Shown here piece by piece: positions 16,345-22,893 of a stretch of DNA of 24,328 nucleotides. The stretch's first letter is position 1. Each line of letters opens with the position of its first letter. The stretch spans positions 1 through 24,328 of the forward strand of contig DHJP01000112.1 in assembly GCA_002404395.1 (NCBI GenBank). The letters run 5' to 3'. The notes beneath the pieces are model-generated. The model saw only the letters and a list, made by a program, of their open reading frames with translations, did no database searches and was not told the origin of the DNA. The stretch comes from Clostridiales bacterium UBA4717. GTDB taxonomy: Bacteria > Bacillota > Clostridia > Oscillospirales > CAG-272. Both the position numbers and the translations under genes were made by a program.

Positions 16345-17358
16345 TTATTTTCCGCCGACCCACACGTTCGGAATGAAGATCTCTTTGTATATTTCAATCG
16401 CGTGGCGGTCGGTCATTCCGGCTATGTAGTCGCATACGCAGCGTTCCACCGGTTCATTCGCGGTATTTTTATAGAAGAATTCGGGCATTTTATCCGGATT
16501 TTTAACAAAGTATTCGTAAAGCCTGAAGATCAGATCGCGTGCTTTGCCGTCTTCCGATTTGACCTTCGGATTTGTATATATATTTTCAAATAAGAATTTT
16601 CGCAAAAGCTCTGTCGCTTTTGCTGTTTCTGGTTCCATTGAAATTTCGTTTTTGTCAAAGCTTGCCGAAATTACGCTCCTGACCATATTGTTTATACGCT
16701 CGCCGTGTCCGCGCCCGAGTATCTCGGTCAGCTCTTTCGGTATGTCGTCGACCGTAAGCACGCCTGCTCTGATAGAATCGTCGATATCATGATTGATATA
16801 CGCTATACGGTCGGCGAATTTGACTATAACGCCTTCAAGCGTGGAAGCGAGGTTGTCGCCTTGGTGATTCAGGATACCGTCTCTGACTTCATAGGTAAGA
16901 TTCAAGCCGCGCCCGTTGTTTTCGAGAAATTCAACTACGCGGATACTTTGCTTGTAGTGTGCAAAATCGGGCGAGAAACATTCGCGCAGAGCTGCTTCCC
17001 CGGTGTGGCCGAACGGAGTGTGTCCGAGGTCATGACCGAGTGCCGCCGCTTCGCAAAGATCCTCGTTCAGCAGCAGCGCGCGGCTGATTATGCGCGCGAT
17101 CTGAGTTACTTCGAGCGTATGCGTAAGTCGGGTGCGGTAATGCTCCTCTATCGGCGAAAGAAAGACCTGCGTTTTGTGCATCATTCTTCTGAAGGATTTG
17201 CAGTGAATAATGCGGTCGCGGTCGCGTTGAAATTCGGTTCTGATCGTGCAGGGCGTGTAGGGGTGGTCCCTGCCTTTTGTATTTACGGTCAGAAAGGCTT
17301 TGTCGGACAATGTTTCTTTTTCGCGCTCGAGAATAATATCACGGATGCATTTTTCCAA
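16345..17358 (-). CDS. dgt: Deoxyguanosinetriphosphate triphosphohydrolase-like protein
   Basis: An HD-domain dNTPase that cuts dGTP, or other dNTPs, to the nucleoside and triphosphate. Metal-binding residues are visible: H80 (RLTHTLEV), the H109-D110 pair in GHDLGHTPFGH, and D183 in FADRIAY. The N-terminal RTEFQRDRDRIIHCKSFRRM block (40-59) is a Dgt hallmark. The 337-residue length fits the short Firmicute form. It begins at TTG 17358 behind AAAGGAG, eight bases upstream. It is the first gene of the dgt-dnaG-rpoD run and 27 nt from dnaG. Gene neighbours (primase, dUTPase) suggest nucleotide-pool control, but substrate preference cannot be read from the sequence. Confidence 0.95.
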   Translation of the reverse strand: MEKCIRDIILEREKETLSDKAFLTVNTKGRDHPYTPCTIRTEFQRDRDRIIHCKSFRRMMHKTQVFLSPIEEHYRTRLTHTLEVTQIARIISRALLLNEDLCEAAALGHDLGHTPFGHTGEAALRECFSPDFAHYKQSIRVVEFLENNGRGLNLTYEVRDGILNHQGDNLASTLEGVIVKFADRIAYINHDIDDSIRAGVLTVDDIPKELTEILGRGHGERINNMVRSVISASFDKNEISMEPETAKATELLRKFLFENIYTNPKVKSEDGKARDLIFRLYEYFVKNPDKMPEFFYKNTANEPVERCVCDYIAGMTDRHAIEIYKEIFIPNVWVGGK

Positions 17359-17520
17359 TGTAAACGCTCCTTTGCGATGTAATTATCGGTTCGTGCGTTT
17401 GCAGTGTGCAGTTTGCACGTATCAAATATGTTGGCGTGGCTTTATCATACTGCTTGCCCTTTACATATAATATACGCGGAAAATGGCGAAAACACTTTGC
17501 ATTTTTGAATTATCGCAAAA
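17359..17520. other. 162-nt gap before dgt
   Basis: The gap separates yigZ from dgt. It must hold the promoter of the dgt-dnaG-rpoD operon if that operon is not read from yigZ. AT-rich -10-like sequences (TATTAT near 17469) are present on the minus strand but lack a matching -35 box. GTGCAGTTTGCAC (17406-17418) is a 5+5 palindrome and a possible operator. No gene or terminator was found. Confidence 0.4.
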
Positions 17521-18162
17521 TTATTTTGAAATTTTGCGATCAAAGCGCTCACCGAGCACAGTCGGGATCAGCCTCCCGCCCGAAAGTTCGCGGATCCTAC
17601 CGATCACGGCGTCGGCACGGCTTGCCTCAAGCGCAAAGCCTACGCTGACTTTGTCTGAGAAATCGGTGCTGTCGATAATGGCATCCGCGTGTTCAAGCTC
17701 AAAGGTCAGTTTGGAGTAATCACTGTAATCGACATTGAGCGTGTATGCGAAGTATTTTACAAAAGTAACTATATGAGCGGCGTCAAGCGCCAGCTTGGCA
17801 GCGGCGGAATAGGCGCGCACAAGTCCGCCAGCACCGAGCAGAGTCCCACCGAAATAGCGTGTAACTACAACCGTACAGTCGTCACAGCCGCTTTTTTTTA
17901 TTACGTCAAGCACCGGAGGACCGGAGGTTCCCTGAGGCTCGCCGTCGTCGCTGTATCTTGCCATTGCGCCGCCGCGCAGATAATAGGCAAAAACATTATG
18001 AGTGGCGTCGGCGTGCTCGCTTCGTATGCGTTCGATAAACTCAAGCGCTTCGGAGTCGTCGGCGGTATGCTTTGCGTGACCGATAAACACCGATTTTTTT
18101 TCAATCAATTCCGCACTTGCCTCGCGCTCAAGCGTGGTGTAGGTTTGTTCGGTCATACTCAT
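17521..18162 (-). CDS. yigZ: YigZ/IMPACT family protein
   Basis: A member of the UPF0029/IMPACT family. Eukaryotic IMPACT regulates the kinase GCN2; bacterial members have no settled role, although a nucleic-acid or ribosome link is often proposed. The family signature is plain: SDDGEPQGTSGPP (residues 71-83) and TRYFGGTLLGAGGLVRAYS (101-119), followed by the C-terminal DUF1949-like ferredoxin fold (about 130-205). The longest frame reaches 18258, but ATG 18162 is preceded by AAGGAGG with an 8-nt gap and gives 213 residues, the family length. It lies 25 nt downstream of hflX on the same strand, so the two probably share an mRNA. Confidence 0.93.
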   Translation of the reverse strand: MSMTEQTYTTLEREASAELIEKKSVFIGHAKHTADDSEALEFIERIRSEHADATHNVFAYYLRGGAMARYSDDGEPQGTSGPPVLDVIKKSGCDDCTVVVTRYFGGTLLGAGGLVRAYSAAAKLALDAAHIVTFVKYFAYTLNVDYSDYSKLTFELEHADAIIDSTDFSDKVSVGFALEASRADAVIGRIRELSGGRLIPTVLGERFDRKISK

Positions 18163-18187
18163 AAGTGCCGCCTCCTTTTTATATTTA

Positions 18188-19465
18188 TTATTCGTCTTCC
18201 TGTTTATCCTGTTTTTCAAGATACTTCGCGAACAGTCCGCGTGCCTTTTTATCCGCAATGGCGTTTATCACTGCGGCATCGTTTTCATAGGTTACGTCTT
18301 CAACAGTCATGCAGGCATACATTCGCGAAATTACTCCGGCATCGGAGTTGGGTACACGGAAAACTACGTGAGTTTTGCCGTCAAGCACGAGCTTTTCAAT
18401 TTTTTCGACCAGCTCATCAAGTCCGATTCCCTTTTTTGCCGAGATCATTACCGATTCCGAATCCCCGCTCATGATCGGCGGAGCGGTTGCAAGATCGCAT
18501 TTGTTGTACACATATATTGTCGGCTTGCCGCCGGCGCCGAGTTCGCCGAGCAGTTTTTCGGTGACTTCGGTCTTTTCCGCAAGCTCACCGTCCGAAGCGT
18601 CGATAACTATAAGGATAATATCCGAAAACGCCGCTTCATCAAGCGTGGATTTAAATGCTTTGATCAGATGATGCGGAAGCCGTCTGATAAATCCGACCGT
18701 ATCGGTGATAAGCACATCTTCGCCGCAGGGAAGCGTGAATTTGCGCGTGGTAGGGTCAAGCGTGGCAAAAAGCTTGTCCTCGGCAAGTATTCCGGCGTCG
18801 GTCAGGCGGTTCATCAGCGTGGATTTCCCGGCATTGGTATATCCGACGACCGCTATTTTTTTTATTTCCGAGCGCTCACGTGATTTTCTTTGGGTAAGCC
18901 TTATTTTGTCAAGCTCGCGAAGCTCCGATTCAAGCTGCAATATTTTTCGCTTAAGATGACGTCTGTCGGATTCAAGTTTTGATTCTCCCGGGCCGCGTGT
19001 GCCGATACCTCCGCCGAGCTTTGACATTTCGCTTCCGTGACCCGCAAGGCGCGGAGCGCTGTATTTTAACTGTGCAAGCTCGACCTGGAGCTTGCCTTCG
19101 CTTGTGACTGCGTGAAGCGCAAAAATATCAAGTATGAGCATCGAACGGTCGATGACTCTTGCGCCGTCAAGCACTTTTTCGATATTGCGTATCTGCATCG
19201 GAGACAATTCGTTGTCGAATATAACGAGTCCGATGTCGTTTGCACGGCAGATCTCCGCAAGCTCTTCAAGCTTTCCGCTTCCGAGGCAGGTCGCCGGATC
19301 GGGATTGTTTTTGGATTGGGTGAGCCGTCCGAATACTTCGCCCCCCGCAGTGTCGAGCAGACTTTCAAGCTCGTCAAGCGAGCGTTCACATTCACCGTCC
19401 GCCATATCCGGCAGATTCAGACCGACGAGCACGGCTTTTTCAAAAATATGTTCGGTTGATTCCAT
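18188..19465 (-). CDS. hflX: Ribosome-splitting GTPase HflX
   Basis: An Obg-HflX GTPase that binds the 50S subunit and separates stalled 70S ribosomes, mostly in stress. The N-terminal HflX domain (about residues 1-195) contains the Gly-rich linker GGGIGTRGPGESKLE (151-165) and a coiled coil (160-200). The G domain has G1 GYTNAGKS (208-215), G3 DTVGF (255-259) and G4 NKCD (about 316-319). A short C-terminal domain follows. The 425-residue length is normal. Before the ATG there is no clear ribosome site; a GCCGCC/GGCGGC hairpin sits at that place. It precedes yigZ on the same strand. Confidence 0.96.
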   Translation of the reverse strand: MESTEHIFEKAVLVGLNLPDMADGECERSLDELESLLDTAGGEVFGRLTQSKNNPDPATCLGSGKLEELAEICRANDIGLVIFDNELSPMQIRNIEKVLDGARVIDRSMLILDIFALHAVTSEGKLQVELAQLKYSAPRLAGHGSEMSKLGGGIGTRGPGESKLESDRRHLKRKILQLESELRELDKIRLTQRKSRERSEIKKIAVVGYTNAGKSTLMNRLTDAGILAEDKLFATLDPTTRKFTLPCGEDVLITDTVGFIRRLPHHLIKAFKSTLDEAAFSDIILIVIDASDGELAEKTEVTEKLLGELGAGGKPTIYVYNKCDLATAPPIMSGDSESVMISAKKGIGLDELVEKIEKLVLDGKTHVVFRVPNSDAGVISRMYACMTVEDVTYENDAAVINAIADKKARGLFAKYLEKQDKQEDE

Positions 19466-19477
19466 AAAGAGCTTTCT

Positions 19478-19492
19478 GCCGCCTTGGGCGGC
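19478..19492 (-). other. Hairpin just before the hflX start
   Basis: Perfect 6-bp arms GCCGCC/GGCGGC with a CAA loop end 12 nt before the hflX ATG, where a ribosome site would be expected. There is no T-run. It may modulate hflX translation. Confidence 0.45.
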
Positions 19493-19556
19493 TGATGTGA
19501 CATGAGCTTAGCGTGAAGCCCGACGACGGAAAGAAGTTTTGACTAAGTTAAATACG

Positions 19557-19595
19557 AAAAAGGCAGGCATAGCGTACCGCTACGCGCTGCCTGCC
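19557..19595 (-). terminator. Intrinsic terminator after rpmE
   Basis: On the minus strand GGCAGGCA pairs with TGCCTGCC (19562-19569 and 19588-19595), with an inner GCGTA/TACGC stem, and is followed by TTTTT. It begins 25 nt after the rpmE stop. Confidence 0.92.
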
Positions 19596-19620
19596 GTTTT
19601 GCGTTCGTTTTACCGAGCAA

Positions 19621-19830
19621 TTATTTCGCAGATGCTTTGCTTCTGCGCTGATTGAACTTATCAACACGTCCGCCGCTGTCAACAAACTTCTGCTTTCCGG
19701 TGAAAAACGGATGACACTTCGAGCAGATATCAACTCGCAGGTCGCCCTTGGTAGATTTGGTTACGAAGCTTTCGCCGCAAGCGCAACGAACAGTTACCTC
19801 TTCATACTTCGGATGAATTCCTTCCTTCAT
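19621..19830 (-). CDS. rpmE: Ribosomal protein bL31 (zinc-binding form)
   Basis: A component of the large ribosomal subunit that bridges to the 30S head. The 69-residue protein begins [10 protein letters not shown] and carries four cysteines, C16 and C18 (RCACGES) and C36 and C39 ([14 protein letters not shown]), so it is the zinc-containing (C+) form. The typical [17 protein letters not shown] tail follows. The longest frame adds 30 residues that include the promoter region; ATG 19830, behind GAGGTGA, is the expected start. It has its own promoter and terminator, so it is a single-gene unit although it follows sigE on the same strand. Confidence 0.97.
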   Translation of the reverse strand: MKEGIHPKYEEVTVRCACGESFVTKSTKGDLRVDICSKCHPFFTGKQKFVDSGGRVDKFNQRRSKASAK

Positions 19831-19869
19831 TTTTATCACCTCACTGTATACGTATTCACAATGCACTTT

Positions 19870-19898
19870 AGTATAACACATAAATGTCGTTATTGCAA
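19870..19898 (-). promoter_or_regulatory. Promoter of rpmE
   Basis: On the minus strand TTGCAA (19898-19893), a 17-nt spacer and TATACT (19875-19870) make a good SigA-type promoter. The upstream flank is a T/A-tract dyad (about 19900-19923) that could act as an UP-like element. Confidence 0.75.
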
Positions 19899-19925
19899 GA
19901 GTTTTTTGAAAAAAACGCAAAAAAA

Positions 19926-20651
19926 TCAGTCTGTCGGCTCAAGTTTGTTCTTTAAGTCGATTATTATTCGCTTTTCAAGTCTCGATATGTAGGACTGGGA
20001 AATGCCGAGCAGATCCGCGACCTCCTTTTGAGTAAGCGCTTTTGAGCCGTTTAAACCGAAACGCATCGAAATAATGATCCGCTCTCTTTCGGACAGGTCG
20101 AGCAGTGCTTTTCTGATGATGAGTCTGTCCTCCTCCGCTTCCAGATTCCCTGATACCGTGTCGTCGTCACTGCACAGAATATCCGAAAGCAAAAGCTCGT
20201 TTCCGTCCCAATCGACGCTGAGCGGTTCGTCAAACGACATTTCCGCTCTGAGCTGACTGTTTTTTCGGATATACATTAAGATCTCGTTTTCGATACAGCG
20301 CGAAGCATATGTGGCAAGCTTGATGTTTTTGTCGGCTTTGAAGGTGTTTATGGCTTTGATGAGTCCGATCGTACCGATCGAGATCAGATCCTCTATGCCG
20401 ATTCCTGTGCTTTCAAATTTTTTGGCGATGAATACTACCAAACGCAGGTTGTGTTCGATAAGCGTCTGTCTTGCGCACTCACGGTCTGTACCGAGCATGG
20501 ATATGTATTTTGCTTCCTCGTCGCATGAAAGCGGCGGCGGCAGAGTATCGGTCCCGTTTATGTAATATAATTCTTCCTGCCTGCAAAGCCTGCCGAAGGC
20601 TTTTTTAAACTTTGTGCCGAGTGAGAGTATTAACTGTTTAATGCCGTTCAC
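19926..20651 (-). CDS. sigE: Sporulation sigma factor SigE (pro-sigma-E)
   Basis: The early mother-cell sigma factor, made as an inactive precursor and cut by SpoIIGA at the onset of engulfment. The N-terminal pro-sequence (residues 1 to about 28, hydrophobic and basic, [20 protein letters not shown]) leads into EELYYING and LPPPLS (37-42), which match Bacillus pro-SigE. Region 2 reads [20 protein letters not shown], then [18 protein letters not shown] (113-130), and region 4 has [23 protein letters not shown] 20651 follows AAGGAGG at seven bases and gives 241 residues (Bacillus SigE 239); the longer frame to 20885 runs into spoIIGA and is rejected. It lies 20 nt downstream of spoIIGA. The sigG gene that follows in Bacillus is absent here. 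Confidence 0.96.
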   Translation of the reverse strand: MNGIKQLILSLGTKFKKAFGRLCRQEELYYINGTDTLPPPLSCDEEAKYISMLGTDRECARQTLIEHNLRLVVFIAKKFESTGIGIEDLISIGTIGLIKAINTFKADKNIKLATYASRCIENEILMYIRKNSQLRAEMSFDEPLSVDWDGNELLLSDILCSDDDTVSGNLEAEEDRLIIRKALLDLSERERIIISMRFGLNGSKALTQKEVADLLGISQSYISRLEKRIIIDLKNKLEPTD

Positions 20652-20671
20652 TTGTGTTCCTCCTTGTGCTT

Positions 20672-21514
20672 TTACAGAATTGCTGCGGGCACGATCGCCC
20701 GATATGTATCGGCGGATTTCGAGGGCAGTTTTCCGAAAGCAATGATTGCGTCGCTTTCTTTTGTGCGGTTTCGGTATTTCAGAGTTATCCGATCGGGGAC
20801 GAAGCCTACGAGCAGACTTTTTCCGATCGCGGTGGATACCGGCAATATCCTTATGCATTTCGGAAGCTCGGAAGCCGTGTCGCAAAGTCTGCTTTGCGGA
20901 TCAAAGCTTAAGACCGTGCTCGGTGCAATACCGCAAAGATCCTCTTTTTGAGCAATTATGACAGGCCTGCCGCTCATGGGCTCGCAAAGCAGATTGCCGC
21001 TGTCGCTCATAAATGGAAGTTCTATATGTTTGCGTGCATATTCAATGATGAGCGTCCCGTCAATATTGCTTTTCCCCGAAACGATGAAACGCCGTATCGG
21101 CAGAGTCACGAGCGTGACTGCAAGCGATATAAGCATAAACACCGAAGCGGATATGTCATTCTGACGTGTCGGCGCAAAGCCGGCACGATTGAAAAACGAA
21201 TACAACAGAGTTAGCGAACCACCGAGGGTGATGCCCGAAGCAAACAGACAGGAGGCGGCCTTCAGGTAATCCGTGAGATCGCCGCCCGTAAAGGCGATTG
21301 CACACATGATAAAGGTTGAAGCGATCTCAAACAGTGCCGTTGCAATACGGCTTTCAATGAACAGTGCCGCGAATCCGAGCAACGCGCCCGCCGCGGCAGC
21401 GATAAGCAGCCTCGCGGTCTTTGTCTGACGATGCATGATTTTGGAAGTCAAAAGCAAGGAGAACCAATTGAGACTCAGGTTCACCAAAAAAAGCACATCG
21501 GCATATACCGTCAA
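20672..21514 (-). CDS. spoIIGA: SpoIIGA, sigma-E-activating aspartic protease
   Basis: A membrane protease in the mother cell that cleaves the pro-sequence of SigE after a forespore signal (SpoIIR in Bacillus). The N-terminal half has about five transmembrane helices (residues about 5-140), opening with [20 protein letters not shown]. The C-terminal cytoplasmic half carries the aspartic-protease motif DSGN with D171, followed by [11 protein letters not shown]. The 280-residue length is close to the usual 290-310. The start is TTG 21514 behind an AAAGGGGG site; no ATG is well placed. It is operonic with sigE, 20 nt downstream. A TATAAT box and Spo0A-like sites lie upstream. Confidence 0.93.
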   Translation of the reverse strand: MTVYADVLFLVNLSLNWFSLLLTSKIMHRQTKTARLLIAAAAGALLGFAALFIESRIATALFEIASTFIMCAIAFTGGDLTDYLKAASCLFASGITLGGSLTLLYSFFNRAGFAPTRQNDISASVFMLISLAVTLVTLPIRRFIVSGKSNIDGTLIIEYARKHIELPFMSDSGNLLCEPMSGRPVIIAQKEDLCGIAPSTVLSFDPQSRLCDTASELPKCIRILPVSTAIGKSLLVGFVPDRITLKYRNRTKESDAIIAFGKLPSKSADTYRAIVPAAIL

Positions 21515-21545
21515 CTCTTTTTCCCCCTTTGACCCGTTTAATGAT

Positions 21546-21591
21546 ATTATAGGCGGTGCCGAGAGAGAAAAAAGTCGGAATATATGTCGAT
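21546..21591 (-). promoter_or_regulatory. spoIIGA-sigE promoter with Spo0A-box-like sites
   Basis: On the minus strand a perfect TATAAT (21551-21546) has no TTGACA at 17 nt. Upstream lie TGTCGAT (21585-21591, plus-strand reading, one mismatch to TGNCGAA) and AGTCGGA (21573-21579, two mismatches), spaced 12 nt. In Bacillus the spoIIG promoter likewise lacks a normally spaced -35 box and is driven by SigA plus Spo0A. This agreement is by eye only. Confidence 0.5.
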
Positions 21592-21613
21592 GTGAATTAT
21601 AAATATGGGTATC

Positions 21614-22513
21614 TCAGTATTCTTTGAGCTTTATTCGCTTGCCGTCGGATACGTAAACTAAATTTCCGTCCTCGTCGGTGCGGCTGATACTTGCGCCTGC
21701 TTCGGCGAGCCGTGCGGTTGTGTCCGGATGCGGATGACCGTACTTGTTGTCGGCGCCACAGGAGATTGCCGCAAGTTCGGGCGACACGGCGTTTATGAAG
21801 GTTTCGCTGCTTGAAGTGGAGGAGCCGTGATGACCGACCTTCAGCAGGTCGCAGTCAAGCTCGGACACGGTAAAATATTCGAGCATTTCCGACTCGGAGA
21901 GCGCCTCGGCGTCCCCCGTAAGCATAAAAGCGGTATCGCCGTAGTCAGCGCGCAATACTATGCTGTAATTGTTTGTTTCTTTGTATGTTTTTGAGTCCGG
22001 CGCAAGCACCGTGAATGTGAAGTCGCCGAATACGAAGATGTCTCCGCGCTTCGGAACCGTGACTTCGAGCGCGGCGGCTTCGAGCGCATCGAGCAGTTTT
22101 TCAAAGGTCTTGGAGCCGGATACCGTGTCGGGCATGAGCAGAGTGCCTATTTCAAAATTTTGTACAACTCCGTCGGCACCGCCGATATGGTCCTCGTGCG
22201 GATGAGTGAGCACAAGCATATCAAGCTTTTTAATATCGAGCCCTTTCAGGTATGAAATAAGTTTATCTTCACTTGAGTTCGGTCCCGCATCTATCAGGAT
22301 ATCGGTATCCCCCGAGCGCAAAAGTATGCTGTCTCCCTGGCCGACGTCGATAACATGAATTTCGGCGGTCTGACTTTCGAGCGGCTGTGTATATACGGGA
22401 AGCGAGCCGTGCTCGGTGAAAAACAGAAAATAAACGAAAAATAAGATCAGGCAGACAATGATCGCGGTAAGCGCCGGCAGGCGAAAGCCGCCGCGTTGCT
22501 TTTTCGATGACAT
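21614..22513 (-). CDS. Membrane-anchored ComEC-like MBL-fold hydrolase
   Basis: A single transmembrane anchor (residues 12-33) is followed by an extracellular metallo-beta-lactamase fold that resembles the C-terminal domain of ComEC. The metal-site motifs are THPHEDH (103-109, with H104, H106, D108 and H109), D201 in LTGDAE, VGHHGSS with H228-H229, and GHPHP (259-263). In ComEC this domain is thought to degrade the non-transported DNA strand; here there is no channel domain, so extracellular nuclease or phosphodiesterase activity is inferred. ATG 22513 follows GGAGG with a 7-nt gap and gives 299 residues; the longer frame starts inside the promoter. A strong promoter lies upstream, divergent from alaS. 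Confidence 0.88.
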   Translation of the reverse strand: MSSKKQRGGFRLPALTAIIVCLILFFVYFLFFTEHGSLPVYTQPLESQTAEIHVIDVGQGDSILLRSGDTDILIDAGPNSSEDKLISYLKGLDIKKLDMLVLTHPHEDHIGGADGVVQNFEIGTLLMPDTVSGSKTFEKLLDALEAAALEVTVPKRGDIFVFGDFTFTVLAPDSKTYKETNNYSIVLRADYGDTAFMLTGDAEALSESEMLEYFTVSELDCDLLKVGHHGSSTSSSETFINAVSPELAAISCGADNKYGHPHPDTTARLAEAGASISRTDEDGNLVYVSDGKRIKLKEY

Positions 22514-22580
22514 GGAAATTCCTCCGAAAGCTTTGAGGCTGAACTGTTTTGGCAGAGTGTCATACACCTTTACCGAAAAA

Positions 22581-22609
22581 ATTCTAACATATTTTGAATT
22601 TAATGTCAA
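22581..22609 (-). promoter_or_regulatory. SigA promoter of the ComEC-like gene
   Basis: On the minus strand TTGACA (22609-22604), a 17-nt spacer and TAGAAT (22586-22581) are near consensus. They lie 68 nt before the ATG at 22513 and support that start over the longer frame. Confidence 0.88.
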
Positions 22610-22647
22610 TTATTTGCCGCGTATGAAGCATAAATATGCAAAATGTG

Positions 22648-22677
22648 TTGACAGGCGCGGATAAAGTTTGGTATAAT
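22648..22677 (+). promoter_or_regulatory. SigA promoter of alaS
   Basis: TTGACA (22648-22653), an 18-nt spacer and TATAAT (22672-22677) are perfect boxes at near-ideal spacing. The predicted start near 22684 leaves an alaS leader of about 210 nt. Confidence 0.9.
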
Positions 22678-22719
22678 ATCATAATGAGTGAAAATATTAC
22701 GGTGTCCGACACGGCATTA

Positions 22720-22844
22720 AGCGCGAAAATTTCGTCTCACCCAAGTAAAGTCTCTAATAAAATTTCGAATTTCGCACCGTGAATTTCTGCGCCGCAGTCG
22801 GTGCTTGATTTTACGTTTACTTTTTTGAGTCGGCTACGCCGACA
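22720..22844 (+). repeat. Intergenic element, copy B, in the alaS leader
   Basis: This diverged counterpart of 5003-5106 runs from AGCGCGAAA to the hairpin GTCGGC-TAC-GCCGAC (22829-22843). Inside, GCACCG (22774-22779) pairs with CGGTGC (22799-22804) around a nested CTGC-GCC-GCAG stem and is followed by TTGATTTT, which looks like a weak attenuator. It lies wholly in the transcribed alaS leader. Confidence 0.5.
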
Positions 22845-22893
22845 TGAAGAATATTATGGACCGCTTCGGCGATTCGGGAAGGATGAAAACAAA

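Larger units (their letters stand above)
22514..22893. other. Divergent intergenic region (380 nt)
   Basis: No protein-length gene was found. It holds two divergent promoters (22581-22609 minus and 22648-22677 plus), then a leader of about 210 nt for alaS with copy B of the intergenic element. A 32-codon frame (22684-22782) starts right at the predicted transcript start, and a 17-codon frame (22844-22897) overlaps the alaS start by ATGA; neither has a ribosome site and they may be chance. Confidence 0.6.

Noticed and set aside
17405..17500. SigA promoter for dgt-dnaG-rpoD
   Set aside because: -10-like sequences exist but none has an acceptable -35 box at 16-18 nt.
22684..22893. T-box riboswitch for alaS
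   Set aside because: The conserved T-box sequence and its antiterminator partner were not found.
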